A DNA stretch of 64,000 nucleotides from a bacterium (GTDB taxonomy: Bacteria > Sysuimicrobiota > Sysuimicrobiia > Sysuimicrobiales > Segetimicrobiaceae), in assembly GCA_035308905.1 (NCBI GenBank), contig DATGFS010000032.1, positions 1-64,000 of the forward strand, written 5' to 3'. Under the pieces are notes generated by a model. It was given only the letters and a program-made list of their open reading frames with translations, ran no database searches and had not been told where the DNA came from. Made by a program: the position numbers and the translations under genes. This document shows positions 41,340 to 50,976 of the stretch, one piece after another. Position 1 is the first letter of the stretch. Each line of letters starts with the position of its first letter.

Positions 41340-41798
41340 CTACCGCTTGATCGGCAGCTTCTGCTCGACCTTCATGTAGTCGTCGGACACCGCTTCCGTC
41401 TTGATGTCCGGGATCTTTCCGGGCTGTTCGCCCTGGTCGTACAGCCCCGCGGCGTTCGGATGCGTCCCGCCGAGGTACGTCGGCGCGAAGACCTCCAGGA
41501 TCGTGCAGGGCTTGTCCGAGGTGATCCATCCCCAGTGCACGGCGTTGCGCGGGATGCGGTAATAGTCGCCGGCCTTGACCAGGAAGAACTTGTCCTCGAC
41601 GAAGACCCAGATCTCGCCGTCGATGACGTAGTTCATCTGCTCCGTATCGTGCTTGTGCGGGTGCGAATGATATCCCCCGGGGCGCGTCGCCAGCATCAGG
41701 CAGCTCTCGTTCCCGTACACCATCTGGGTGGACATGTTGGTGTACTGCGTCGTGACGGTATCGTTCGCAATGTCCTCACGCCGGACGTACAACGGCAT
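41340..41798 (-). CDS. cupin-domain protein
   Basis: A 152-residue single cupin: HSHPHKHDTEQMNYVIDGE carries the metal-binding HxHx(4)E pattern and PRNAVHWG the second-motif His. It converges on the ABC operon. GGAGGTGGGAAG precedes the ATG at 41798. The product could be a dioxygenase, isomerase or binding protein; no substrate can be read. Confidence 0.82.
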   Translation of the reverse strand: MPLYVRREDIANDTVTTQYTNMSTQMVYGNESCLMLATRPGGYHSHPHKHDTEQMNYVIDGEIWVFVEDKFFLVKAGDYYRIPRNAVHWGWITSDKPCTILEVFAPTYLGGTHPNAAGLYDQGEQPGKIPDIKTEAVSDDYMKVEQKLPIKR

Positions 41799-41904
41799 CT
41801 TCCCACCTCCGGGGCGTTGGTGTTGCCGCGAGTGACGAGCGCGTGCGCGGAATCTTCGCCCGTAGACTTCGATGATCGGCCGCGCCGTTCCCTGCGCGAT
41901 GATC

Positions 41905-43026
41905 TTATGGCGCCGTCCGCCGCGGAAGATGCCAAAGCCGCTCGGCGTTGCCGTGAGCGAACGAGTCGGCGACATCGTCCGGTAGGTCGGCGAGGGCACC
42001 GCGCCAGAGTGCGATCTGGCCCAGATACTGCTGTCCCCAACTGGGGGCTACGACATTGTCGAAGGCAAGCAAGAAGCGGTCGGGGTGACCGACGAGAAGC
42101 GCCTTCCATTCCGCGGCCAACCGCCGGCCTGCAAACATATTGGTCCACGGCTGGTTGCCCCGATTGGCCGTGATCGGGTTGGAAGTCGATGCGATGAAAC
42201 ATACGTTCGGATGGGCTGCGATCAGACGCCCAACCTCCGACGCATCGAGTTGGCCCATGTGGATCAGAGCGAAGGGTTCGTCCGGATACTTGGCCAACAG
42301 CGCTTCGAATTTGGTCATGAAAACGGTGCGTTGCGCTGTGGGCAGCGCGGCGAACTCGATGTGAATGATGAATGGCCAGCGATTGCGAATCGCCAGATCG
42401 AGCGCAAAGAGAACGCGCGGGTCGTCAGGTTCGACGGACACCTCCGGGAAATTGACCCGTCCTCCCTCCGCCGCCTTAGCGGCATGGTACACCAGCACTT
42501 CCGCCATCGCGCCGTAGGCACGGGACCGCACCTGAGCATCGACGGTCTGACGATAACGGTCCGGCGGTGTGGTGGTCATATACCCCTTCGTGCGAACGGC
42601 CGCGATGATCTGGGCGGGGTTGCGGCGCGCGAGGTCGAGCACTTTATCCTGCGACGCGTTGCCCGTCGAAGAGAGAATGGTTTCCCGGACGCCGCCCTGA
42701 TTAAGCAGCGCCACGACGGTTTGGGAATCCACCTGACGATCGACTTGGCTATGGACGTCGATGAAGTACACTTCGCGAGCGTGGCTTTCGCCGGCGAACG
42801 TGCTGAGTGCCAGCAAGGTGACCAAGATTGTTGCACCGACCGTGCGAGTCCCCCGAACCGTTTGTCTTGCTGTCGCGACCGATGAACTGGAATTTCCGTT
42901 TCGGCTTTTCGACTTGTTGTCAGCGCACACCTGATTCAACCAGGTTTCCCCCACCCCGGCTCCAGACGAGCCCGCTCTTGAAGATTGATGTCTTGCGGGG
43001 GTTTCAATTTTGGCCGAAATTTCCAT
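41905..43026 (-). CDS. exported amidohydrolase-2-like protein with altered metal motif
   Basis: The protein has a TIM-barrel amidohydrolase layout: YFIDVHSQVDRQVDSQT (first strand), PFIIHIEFAALP, FALIHMGQLDASEVGRL and RFLLAFDNVVAP. Active members begin DxHxH; here it is Asp-Val-His-Ser-Gln, so one metal-ligand His is lost, though later His and Asp are kept. A hydrophobic signal (ATILVTLLALSTFAGESHA) lies about 60 residues in, so a start at GTG 42930 is likelier than ATG 43026. Base composition is less GC-rich than its neighbours, which may mark transfer. Confidence 0.65.
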   Translation of the reverse strand: MEISAKIETPARHQSSRAGSSGAGVGETWLNQVCADNKSKSRNGNSSSSVATARQTVRGTRTVGATILVTLLALSTFAGESHAREVYFIDVHSQVDRQVDSQTVVALLNQGGVRETILSSTGNASQDKVLDLARRNPAQIIAAVRTKGYMTTTPPDRYRQTVDAQVRSRAYGAMAEVLVYHAAKAAEGGRVNFPEVSVEPDDPRVLFALDLAIRNRWPFIIHIEFAALPTAQRTVFMTKFEALLAKYPDEPFALIHMGQLDASEVGRLIAAHPNVCFIASTSNPITANRGNQPWTNMFAGRRLAAEWKALLVGHPDRFLLAFDNVVAPSWGQQYLGQIALWRGALADLPDDVADSFAHGNAERLWHLPRRTAP

Positions 43027-44776
43027 TATCTGTTCTTGAACACCTTCTGCCGGCGTCGGACTCCGGCGGCATCGCGCCGTCGTCGACTGCATGGATGCCG
43101 GCCGCCGGCCCGGCGGCGTGTGACGTCAGGCGGGCGAACAACTCGCGCACGTCGTCGAGCGTGTTGATCTCCTCCGGCGGCTTGTCCCCGCGGATCCGGA
43201 CGATCCGCGGAAATCGCAGCGCGAAGCCGGAGTCGTGCCGGTCGCTCCGCGTGATCGCGTCGAAGGCGACCTCCAGCACGACCTCGGGATCCACGGTGCG
43301 CATGAAGCCGAGGTCCTGACGCGTGTGCGCGAGGAACCACGCCGTCAGCTCCTTGATCTCCGCGTCCGTGAGGCCCGAGTACGCCTTTCCAATCGTGGCG
43401 AGCCGGCTGCCGTCGCGGACCGCGAACGTATAATCGGACAGCACGCCGGCGCGCTTCCCATGGCCGTATTCGGCCGCGACCACCACGACGTCGAGCGTGC
43501 CGACGCCTGGCTTCCATTTGGTCCACAGCCGCCCGCGGCGGCCGGGCTGGTACGGTGCGTCCGGGCGCTTCATCACGATCCCCTCGTTGCCCGCGGCGCG
43601 CGCCTCGGCGAAGCGCTGCGCGAGGTCGGCGGCGGTCGCGGCCTCGCTTGCGGTGCTGAGTCTCACCGGCGGGGGGAGGCGGAGGGCTTCGAGGGCCGCG
43701 CGCCGCTCTGTGAGCGGCGCGCCGAGCAGGTCGCGCCCATCGAGATGCACCAGGTCGAATGCCACGAGCACGACGGGGATCTCGCCGACGAGCGCGCCGG
43801 GATTCCGGCGCTGCAGGCGCTGCTGCAGCCGGCCGAATGCCAGCGCGCGGTCGTTCTGCCACGCGACGACTTCACCGTCGACGATGTAGGCGCCGTCGCG
43901 TGAGGCGAGCGCCGGAGGAATCTCCGGAAACGCCGCCGTCACGTTGTCGAGGGTGCGGGAGAGCATCACCACGCCGTCCGGCGTGCGGTGCGCCTGCACC
44001 CGGATGCCGTCGTACTTGTCCTCGACCCACAGGACCGGCGTCCGGTCATCGAAGGCATCCGCGGGGGCGTCGAGCGGGCTGGCCAGCATGAAACGGAAGG
44101 GGCGGCCCGGCACCAGCGACACGCGGTCCAGCGTCCCGGCGCGCGCGCGGACCGCGATCTCCCCCGGCTCGGCGATGAGGAGCGCCCCCTGCCGCACGGT
44201 CGCGGCGTCGCGCCCGAAGGCCGCCGCGATCGCGGGCAGGAGCAGCCCCTCCCGCAGTCCGATCCGCATGTCGGACGTCATGATCTTGATCAGATACGCC
44301 GCTTCCCGCGGAGACGCGCGGCCGAGCAGGTCCGCGAGGGCCGCCGACTTGGCGCGGCGCGATGCCTGGCCCTGGGCGGCCGCGATCGCGACGAAGTCCC
44401 GCTCGATCCGCTCGAGTGTGATCCGGCTCGCAAAGAGCCCGGCCGCGGGCGGGTATCGCGCGAGCAGGATGGCCGCGGTATCGCCGAGGTCGCCGTGGGC
44501 GCGGTACGCCGCGTGCATCTCCGCCTCCGGCACCCGGGTGAGGTCCCGGAGGACCTGCGCGATCGCGGCCCAGCCCATGCCGAGGCGGCGGCCGTCCCCC
44601 GGTGGAAAGGGCCGCCCGGCGAGAAACGTGCACGCGCGCCGCAGGTCGTCGTCGGAGAGCGTTGCCAGATACCGCGCGAGCCGGCCGACCTTCGCGGACG
44701 TGGCGGCGGTCTCGCGCACCTCGTCCAGGCAGCCGGCGAGTTCCAGAAACCACGCTTCCCCGAATGTCGTGCTCAC
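43004..44776 (-). CDS. ATP-dependent DNA ligase
   Basis: A 590-residue ligase: N-terminal DNA-binding domain (about 1-215), adenylation domain with motif I VEDKYDGIR (nucleophile Lys254), motif III AYIVDGEVVAW, motif IV GNEGIVMKRPDAPY and motif V RLWTKWKP, then an OB fold. This is the archaeal/bacterial LigB-like type that seals nicks using ATP, beside the usual NAD ligase. GTG 44776 follows AAGGA. No Ku or polymerase/primase gene is near. Confidence 0.92.
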   Translation of the reverse strand: MSTTFGEAWFLELAGCLDEVRETAATSAKVGRLARYLATLSDDDLRRACTFLAGRPFPPGDGRRLGMGWAAIAQVLRDLTRVPEAEMHAAYRAHGDLGDTAAILLARYPPAAGLFASRITLERIERDFVAIAAAQGQASRRAKSAALADLLGRASPREAAYLIKIMTSDMRIGLREGLLLPAIAAAFGRDAATVRQGALLIAEPGEIAVRARAGTLDRVSLVPGRPFRFMLASPLDAPADAFDDRTPVLWVEDKYDGIRVQAHRTPDGVVMLSRTLDNVTAAFPEIPPALASRDGAYIVDGEVVAWQNDRALAFGRLQQRLQRRNPGALVGEIPVVLVAFDLVHLDGRDLLGAPLTERRAALEALRLPPPVRLSTASEAATAADLAQRFAEARAAGNEGIVMKRPDAPYQPGRRGRLWTKWKPGVGTLDVVVVAAEYGHGKRAGVLSDYTFAVRDGSRLATIGKAYSGLTDAEIKELTAWFLAHTRQDLGFMRTVDPEVVLEVAFDAITRSDRHDSGFALRFPRIVRIRGDKPPEEINTLDDVRELFARLTSHAAGPAAGIHAVDDGAMPPESDAGRRCSRTDNGNFGQN

Positions 44777-44883
44777 GCGATCGATCCTTCCGGCCGACCG
44801 GCGGCCGGTAAACGATAAACTCAAAGCCGGCGCCGGCCTCCCGACGTTTGAATGCTTTGTAACTTTGTGAACTTTCCAATAAG

Positions 44884-45849
44884 ATGTCAAGCGGCATGGC
44901 GGACGCACCCGACGGCGGCTTCACCCAGGCACGGATCGCGGCGACCTATGCGCTGATCAAACCGCATATCCGCCGTACGCCCATCATGGACGTGAGCGGC
45001 GCGGACTTCGGCCTGGATCCCTTCCGGATCACGCTCAAGCTGGAGCTGTTCCAACACTCCGGCTCCTTCAAGGCGCGGGGCGCGTTCGCCAACCTGTTGG
45101 GCCGGGACGTTCCGAAGGTCGGGGTCGCCGCGGCCTCCGGCGGCAATCACGGCGCCGCGGTCGCCTACGCCGCGATGAAGGTCGGGGTCCCGGCCCGGAT
45201 CTTCGTTCCGGCGATCTCCTCGCCGGCGAAAATCGACCGCATCCGCGAGTACGGCGCCGATCTCGTCGTGGGCGGCGAGCGGTACGCGGATGCCCTCGCG
45301 GCGAGCGAAGCCTGGGTGGCCCGAAGCGGGGCGCTGCCCGTCCACGCCTTCGATCAAGTGGAGACGCTGCTCGGCCAGGGAACGATCGGCCTGGAACTGG
45401 AGGAGCAGGGCGCGGCCCTCGACACGCTGCTGATCGCCGTCGGCGGAGGCGGATTGATCGGGGGCATCGCGGCATGGTACGCAGGAGGCATCAACATCGT
45501 CGGGGTCGAGCCGGAAGCCTCGCCGACGCTGTACCGGGCGCTGACCGCGGGCCGTCCCGTGGACGCGGAGGCCGGCGGCCTCGCGGCGGACTCGCTCGCG
45601 CCGCGTCGCGTCGGTGAGCTGATGTTTCCGATCGCGCAGCGCTACGTCAGCCGGGTCGTGCTGGTCACCGACGAGGCGATCCGGCACGCGCAGGAGGCGC
45701 TGTGGAAAGTCGTGCGGGTCGTGGCCGAGCCCGGCGGTGCCGCGGCGCTCGCGGCGCTGCTCTCAGGCCGCTACCGGCCCGAGCCCGAGGAACGCGTCGG
45801 CGTCCTCGTGAGCGGCGGCAACACCACTGCGGTCGACTTCAGCCGATAA
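44884..45849 (+). CDS. PLP-dependent threonine/serine dehydratase-like enzyme
   Basis: The 321-residue protein has the fold type II motifs: HSGSFKARGAFANL with Lys63 forming the Schiff base, AAASGGNHGAAVAYAA for the substrate carboxylate, VGGGGLIGGIAAW for the PLP phosphate and VSGGNTTAVD near the end. No ACT domain follows, so it is the catabolic or racemase-like type. It is divergent from the ligase gene with about 107 bp between. Confidence 0.88.
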   Translation: MSSGMADAPDGGFTQARIAATYALIKPHIRRTPIMDVSGADFGLDPFRITLKLELFQHSGSFKARGAFANLLGRDVPKVGVAAASGGNHGAAVAYAAMKVGVPARIFVPAISSPAKIDRIREYGADLVVGGERYADALAASEAWVARSGALPVHAFDQVETLLGQGTIGLELEEQGAALDTLLIAVGGGGLIGGIAAWYAGGINIVGVEPEASPTLYRALTAGRPVDAEAGGLAADSLAPRRVGELMFPIAQRYVSRVVLVTDEAIRHAQEALWKVVRVVAEPGGAAALAALLSGRYRPEPEERVGVLVSGGNTTAVDFSR

Positions 45850-45875
45850 GCGCCGCGGCTCCCTCTTGGCGCGTC

Positions 45876-46508
45876 TCACGCCGAGACGCCGAACGGCGGA
45901 TAGCGGTCGGTCGTGAGGAGAAACGCGTAGGCCGCCACCCGCAGCATCCAGCGGAACACCCCGACCACGAATTCGAACAGCGAGCGCGGATAGCGGCCCG
46001 TGAACAAGATCGCGAACCAGGCGATGACGACGCAGCAGAACGCCGCGATGCCGAGGAACGCGAGCACGATGTAATGCGGAATGGCCAGGAACCACTTGAT
46101 CAACGGCAGCCAGCGGTTCAGGTCCTGCGCCGCGTCCGGATACGGGACCGCAAGGTGCACGGCCTGTCCGTCCTCCGCCGAGGGATACTCGTCGCGCAGC
46201 AGCGCCAGATACGCGCCGACGCGGGCCAAAAACCTCGTCAGCTCGAGGTTCCAATCGAACCACCAGCGTGGGTACCGCCGCGTGAAGACCAGGAGCAGTA
46301 CCGTGGGCAGAAACACGAGCCCGCCGCCCGCCAGCGTGAATCCGCGGTGGGACTGGCCGCCGCCGGACTGCGGGCCGCTCACGAGCGCCAGGACGATGGC
46401 GATCGGAATGACGGTGAACAGCCGGAACGCCGTGGTGAGCCGGTTCAGCTCCCGGTCGGGATAGTCGATCTCCAGCGTCGCCGGGAACCCCTCCGCGGGA
46501 TTGTGCAC
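45876..46508 (-). CDS. DUF4389 membrane protein
   Basis: About 210 residues with an N-terminal FPATLEIDYPDRELNRLTTA segment, then membrane helices (VIPIAIVLALVSG, FLPTVLLLVF, WFLAIPHYIVLAFLGIAAF) and two repeats of the RYPRWWFDWNLELTRF / RYPRSLFEFVVGVFRW motif. This is the DUF4389 pattern. The GTG at 46508 is chosen because it follows the cupin stop by two bases; GTG 46547 lies in frame upstream. Confidence 0.82.
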   Translation of the reverse strand: MHNPAEGFPATLEIDYPDRELNRLTTAFRLFTVIPIAIVLALVSGPQSGGGQSHRGFTLAGGGLVFLPTVLLLVFTRRYPRWWFDWNLELTRFLARVGAYLALLRDEYPSAEDGQAVHLAVPYPDAAQDLNRWLPLIKWFLAIPHYIVLAFLGIAAFCCVVIAWFAILFTGRYPRSLFEFVVGVFRWMLRVAAYAFLLTTDRYPPFGVSA

Positions 46509-46510
46509 CG

Positions 46511-46939
46511 CTAGCGCCGCCTTTCGTAGGGAATGATGTTCTCCCACTCGGAGGCGTCGGAGCGCGCCACGACGGCGACGACCGGCGCCGAGTCGCTGAG
46601 GTTGCGGACTTCGTGCGGAATCCCCGGTTCGATGAAGATGAAATCGCCCGCTTCGTTGTCGATGCTCAACGAGCAGTTGGGGCCGTATTCGTGGCGGACG
46701 CGGCCCTCGAGGATGTAGAGCATGACCTCGAAGCCGACGTGGATGTGGGCGTAGGCGACGCCGCCGGGCGGGATCGTCGCCACGTTCATCGACAGATGCG
46801 CGGCGCCGACGTTCTTGGCGGACAACCCCGTCTTGTACCGGATGTTGTTCCAGCTGCGGTGGAGACCGCTTCCGCGTACGGTGAGGATGCCGTCCCTGCC
46901 GTCCACGTTCTGCCGAAGATTCTCGGGCGCAGATGCCAT
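46511..46939 (-). CDS. cupin-domain protein
   Basis: A 142-residue cupin: AYAHIHVGFEVMLYILEGRV holds HxHx(3)E-like ligands and EPGIPHEVRNLS the later His. GGGGGGAG precedes the ATG. It directly precedes the DUF4389 gene, so the pair is probably one transcript. Substrate unknown. Confidence 0.8.
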   Translation of the reverse strand: MASAPENLRQNVDGRDGILTVRGSGLHRSWNNIRYKTGLSAKNVGAAHLSMNVATIPPGGVAYAHIHVGFEVMLYILEGRVRHEYGPNCSLSIDNEAGDFIFIEPGIPHEVRNLSDSAPVVAVVARSDASEWENIIPYERRR

Positions 46940-47124
46940 CGCCGCTCCCCCCTCAGCGCCGGCCGGACGGCGGATGCGCCGCGAGTCGGCGCCACCCGCC
47001 TCGCTGCCCCCCGGCCCACGCGCCCAGTATAGGGCAAATAACAGTCGCGAGGATCCGCGCGCGCGCTCGATCCGGCGCGCGCAGAGGAGCGCGGCGGCGG
47101 CCCGCCGAACCAGCGGGACGGCTG

Positions 47125-48147
47125 ATGACCGCACGATCATCGCAGGCGCCGTCCCACGCGGGCCGCCCGCAGGGCCCGGTTCCCGGCGGCGCCATCACCC
47201 CGTTTCCGTTCGGCGCTCAGCACGTCTCGCCGCGGGCGTCCGCGCCGGCCGGCGGCGAACCGCAGAGCCAGATCTTCCGGCAGGCCGGGGCGGGCCCAAC
47301 CCCGACGATCGTGATCGCCGGATTCCTGCCGGACGCCACCGAGTCCATCGAGTATCAACGCGATCTCGTGGCGCGGTACGGCGATATCTACTACGTGAAC
47401 TACCCGCGCGACCGCTTTTGTACCGAGGCGTTGTTCACGCAGGTCGGCGGGCTCATTCGGCATCTCAATGCGCGCGGAGAGCAGCCGGTGCTCTTCAGCA
47501 TCTGCTTCGGCTCCGGCCTGGTGGTGAAGCTGCTGCAGGCGGCCGCGTCCGGCCTCGGCATCGCCGGCGTCGTCATGGTGAGTCCGGTGCTCTGCGCCGC
47601 CGACATGGTCCGGCTGGACGGCGACGCGGCGGGGCCGGCGCCGATGCGCGAGCGCGCCGCCCGCATGTTCTTCCTCGGCGACCACCACGGGAGCATCGAG
47701 CGCGAGGTGGCCCGCGCGCGCCGTGCCTTCGGCAGCCTCTTCCGCCGGGAGCGCGCGGCACGGCTGCTCAACGACCGGAACGCGGTGATTATCGCGAAGG
47801 TGCTGGCCGCGGTGCACGAGATCACCGTCACCGGCTACTACGAGCGCGCGCTGGCCCTCAAGGCCCTCACGTGGCCGCCGGCGCGCGAGCCGATCTTCCA
47901 CGGTCCGGCGCTCGTGCTGTTCGCGGAGGACGAGGACGGGGTGTTCGTGCCGACCTCCCCGACGCTCGCCGCCCTGCGCACGCCGTCCGTTGCCGCGCGG
48001 CTGTTTCCGCGGGCCACGATTCGTGAGGTCGCCTCGGCCGACGCGGACGATCCGGTGGTGCACGGGTCGATCGTCGTGCATCACCGGTTCTTCAATCCGT
48101 TCATCACCGCCTGGTACGAGCGGCTGCCGGGCCCCGCGTTCGCGTAA
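47125..48147 (+). CDS. alpha/beta-fold hydrolase-like protein with SxCxG elbow
   Basis: A 340-residue protein with the core of an alpha/beta hydrolase: TPTIVIAGFLPDATESIEY (first strand and oxyanion), LFSICFGSGLVVKLL (nucleophile elbow) and GPALVLFAEDEDGVFVPTSP (acid region), with VVHHRFFNPF as a possible His segment. The elbow is Ser-x-Cys-x-Gly, so the nucleophile would be Cys instead of Ser. A Pro/Gly-rich N-terminus of about 60 residues precedes the domain. The start is uncertain. Confidence 0.6.
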   Translation: MTARSSQAPSHAGRPQGPVPGGAITPFPFGAQHVSPRASAPAGGEPQSQIFRQAGAGPTPTIVIAGFLPDATESIEYQRDLVARYGDIYYVNYPRDRFCTEALFTQVGGLIRHLNARGEQPVLFSICFGSGLVVKLLQAAASGLGIAGVVMVSPVLCAADMVRLDGDAAGPAPMRERAARMFFLGDHHGSIEREVARARRAFGSLFRRERAARLLNDRNAVIIAKVLAAVHEITVTGYYERALALKALTWPPAREPIFHGPALVLFAEDEDGVFVPTSPTLAALRTPSVAARLFPRATIREVASADADDPVVHGSIVVHHRFFNPFITAWYERLPGPAFA

Positions 48148-48157
48148 GGCCGCCGGC

Positions 48158-49279
48158 CTACTCGTACTTCAGGGCGTCGACCGGCTGGACACGCACCGCG
48201 CGGGCCGCCGGGTAGACGCTGCCGGCCACCCCCAGGACGAGGGTCACCGCGGCGACCTCGAGCAGAAGGCGCGCGCCGGTCTCGGGTTCCACGAGGCCGC
48301 GCAGCATCGGCGCCTGCGCGAGCCACCGCAGCCCGCCGATCCCCAACACGATCCCGGCCGCGCTGCCGGCGACCGACAGGACGAGTCCTTCGAGCATGAC
48401 CATCGCGAGGACACGCCCGGGGCTCCAGCCGAGGGCCGACAGCACGCCGAATTCCCGCACGCGCTCCGTGACGGACATGAGCAGCGTGTTGAGCACGGCA
48501 AACAGTCCCATTGCGAGCGCGATGAGCGAGATGCCCCAGGCCATCGCCCGGATCAGGCGCAGGATATCGTTGCTGTCGGCGACCGACCGGGCTTCCGTGA
48601 AGGTGAGATCGGGAAACGCGGCGGCCAGCCGGGCTTGAACGGCTTTCACCCGCACCGGATCGCCCGGCTGCAGGAGGCGCAGGTCGAGGACGGTCACTTT
48701 GCCCGGCCGGTTGAGCAGGCGCTGGAGCGTGGGCAGGGGGACGATGACCATGTTGTTGTTGATGACCCCGCTCGGACGGAACACGGCGCCGACCGTAAGC
48801 GGCATCCCGAGCAGCCCGAACGTATCGCCGGGCCGGAGCCGCAGCGCGCCGGCGAGCCCCTGACCCAGCACCGCGGCGTCGGACGGCATCGCGGCGGGCA
48901 GGCGCCCCGCGCTGAGCCGCAGCGTTCCCCAGAGAAAGCTTTCGGGCGGCCATCCCACCGCCAGCACCGGCTGGCCGGACGGCAGCATGACCATATCCGC
49001 CAGTTCCGCCGAGGCGTCGCGGACCCCGTCGACGGCCGCCAGACGCGCGGTCACCGATTCGTCGATCGACGCGGTCAAGATCTCCACGGTGCCCCGGGGG
49101 ACCGCCGTCATGTGGACGTCCCGTTCGATCAGGCTCGTGGTCCACGCGCGCTCCATGCCCTGCGAGAACCCGGTGAGGACGACGAACCCCGCGACGGCCA
49201 GCGCCACGCCGAGCGCGGTCAGGAGAGAGCGCACCGGCCTTCGGCTCAGGTTGCGCGCGGGGATGGTTACGAAGCGCAT
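48158..49279 (-). CDS. ABC exporter permease (FtsX/MacB/LolC-like)
   Basis: The 373-residue protein has one N-terminal helix (LLTALGVALAVAGFVVLTGF), a periplasmic MacB-PCD-like domain of about 200 residues and three C-terminal helices with the FtsX signature (TERVREFGVLSALGWSPGRV). With the ATPase encoded just upstream it forms a lipoprotein- or drug-type exporter. The GTG/ATG region overlaps the ATPase end by 13 bp. Confidence 0.9.
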   Translation of the reverse strand: MRFVTIPARNLSRRPVRSLLTALGVALAVAGFVVLTGFSQGMERAWTTSLIERDVHMTAVPRGTVEILTASIDESVTARLAAVDGVRDASAELADMVMLPSGQPVLAVGWPPESFLWGTLRLSAGRLPAAMPSDAAVLGQGLAGALRLRPGDTFGLLGMPLTVGAVFRPSGVINNNMVIVPLPTLQRLLNRPGKVTVLDLRLLQPGDPVRVKAVQARLAAAFPDLTFTEARSVADSNDILRLIRAMAWGISLIALAMGLFAVLNTLLMSVTERVREFGVLSALGWSPGRVLAMVMLEGLVLSVAGSAAGIVLGIGGLRWLAQAPMLRGLVEPETGARLLLEVAAVTLVLGVAGSVYPAARAVRVQPVDALKYE

Positions 49280-49947
49280 CGGTCGGAGACGACGCGGCCG
49301 TCGCCCAATTCAACGAGGCGCCCGGCGCGCGAGGCGACCTCCCGGTTGTGGGTGGCGAGGATCAGGACGGTACCGTCCCGCCGCTGAATGTCCTCAAGCA
49401 GATCGAGGACGTCCCCGGACGCGCGGGAATCGAGGTTGCCGGTCGGCTCGTCCGCCCCGATGAGGAGCGGCGAATTCGCCAGGCTGCGGGCGATCGCGAC
49501 GCGCTGGCGCTCGCCTCCGGACAGCTCCGCCGGCCGGTGCTCGAGCCGCCGGCCGAGTCCCACGCGGCAGAGCAGTTCGCGCGCCCGCCGCCGGCGCGCC
49601 GCGCGGTCGGCCACCACGCCAAACATCGGGATCTCCACGTTCTCGAGCGCCGTCAGCGTCGGGAACAGATGGAACGCCTGGAAGACGAAGCCGACGTGCC
49701 GCGCGCGCACCTTCGTCCACGCGACGGGCGACGCGGGCTCCGTGCCGCGGAACAGCACGCGGCCGGCCGTCGGACGGTCCAGGCCGCACAGCAGGTGGAG
49801 GAGGGTCGACTTGCCGCTGCCGCTCGGGCCGACGACGGCCACGAACTCGCCGGGGCGGACGGCGAGCGTCACATCGCGCAGGGCGATGATGCGGCCGCCG
49901 TCGTAGCCCCGGCTCACGTGCTCCAGCGCCACGATCGGATCGGTCAT
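49267..49947 (-). CDS. ABC exporter ATPase (LolD/MacB-like)
   Basis: The 226-residue ATPase has GPSGSGKST (Walker A), VFQAFHLFPTLTALEN (Q-loop), LSGGERQR (signature) and GADEPTGNLDSRASG (Walker B and the LolD/MacB hallmark). It precedes and overlaps the permease gene. The aldo/keto reductase gene lies 11 bp upstream on the same strand. Confidence 0.93.
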   Translation of the reverse strand: MTDPIVALEHVSRGYDGGRIIALRDVTLAVRPGEFVAVVGPSGSGKSTLLHLLCGLDRPTAGRVLFRGTEPASPVAWTKVRARHVGFVFQAFHLFPTLTALENVEIPMFGVVADRAARRRRARELLCRVGLGRRLEHRPAELSGGERQRVAIARSLANSPLLIGADEPTGNLDSRASGDVLDLLEDIQRRDGTVLILATHNREVASRAGRLVELGDGRVVSDRCAS

Positions 49948-49958
49948 TCGCGCCCGCG

Positions 49959-50816
49959 CTACACGAACAGCGGCAGCATCTCCAACCGCGCAGCCGCGTC
50001 GCGCACGGCCGTCTCGTCCGGCGCGGCCGTGAACCGGGCCGCGGCGTCGAGGACGTACGGCAGGAGCGCAATATCGCCGACGGTGTTGAGGAACACGCCG
50101 GGGCGCGCGAGCACCCAGTGGACGGCGAGATCGATGTCGCGCGGGTCCTCGAGCGGCTGATACCAGGTCGTGCGGGTGCGCTCGCGGCCCCACCAGGGAC
50201 GGCGCGCGACGGCCTTGATCGTCTGCACCGCGACGTTCCGGTCCCGGCACACCGCGGCCACCCGCTCGAACATCGCCGCGTAGTGTGGGTCCCGCATCAT
50301 CAGGTAGTTGTACGGCAGTAGCACCGAGTCGAAATCGAACCGCTCCAGGCTGCGCAGGTGGGTGGCCGCGATCTGCGAGCCGTGCCCGGTGACCCCGATG
50401 TACCGCACGAGGCCCTCCGCCCGCGCCTCGACGCAGGCGTCGAGGGCGCCCCGCGGGCTCAGCGCGGTGTCCCAGTCGATCGGGTCGGCCAGGTTGTGAA
50501 GCTGAATCAGGTCGATCCGCCCGACGCCCATGCGCTCGAGGGAGAGATGGATCTGCCGCTTCGCGGCGTCGTAGGTACGTCCGCCGGTCTTCGTGGCGAG
50601 GAAGAACCGGTCGCGGTAGGTCTTGAGCCAGGGCGCCAGCCGCAGTTCGGCGTCGCCGTAGCTCGCGGCGACGTCGATGTGATTGACCCCGTACCGCAGC
50701 AGCAGCTCGAGGACGGGGTCGGCCTCCTCCTGCGTGACCCGCGCCAGCGCCGCCGCGCCGAAGATGGTCCGTGTGCTCCCGTGCCCGGTCCGCCCGAACG
50801 TCAGTGTTGGGATCAT
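49959..50816 (-). CDS. aldo/keto reductase
   Basis: A 285-residue TIM-barrel reductase with the catalytic tetrad visible: Asp and Tyr in [12 protein letters not shown], Lys in FLATKTGGR and His in [10 protein letters not shown]. The NADPH-binding end is less clear than usual and the C-terminus is short. It probably is co-transcribed with the exporter genes, without an evident link. Confidence 0.87.
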   Translation of the reverse strand: MIPTLTFGRTGHGSTRTIFGAAALARVTQEEADPVLELLLRYGVNHIDVAASYGDAELRLAPWLKTYRDRFFLATKTGGRTYDAAKRQIHLSLERMGVGRIDLIQLHNLADPIDWDTALSPRGALDACVEARAEGLVRYIGVTGHGSQIAATHLRSLERFDFDSVLLPYNYLMMRDPHYAAMFERVAAVCRDRNVAVQTIKAVARRPWWGRERTRTTWYQPLEDPRDIDLAVHWVLARPGVFLNTVGDIALLPYVLDAAARFTAAPDETAVRDAAARLEMLPLFV

Positions 50817-50976
50817 GCCCGCCCACCTCGTGCTTCATTGTAGTGGAATTGCCGCGCGCGGCGCCGCGGCGCGTCGGACCCGTCTGCATCGCCCGGGCCG
50901 AGGGTACAACACGATCCGGATTGCGCTCGCATGTTCGACATGTCAACTTGGCGGGTCCCGTCGGGGAGGACGGTTT

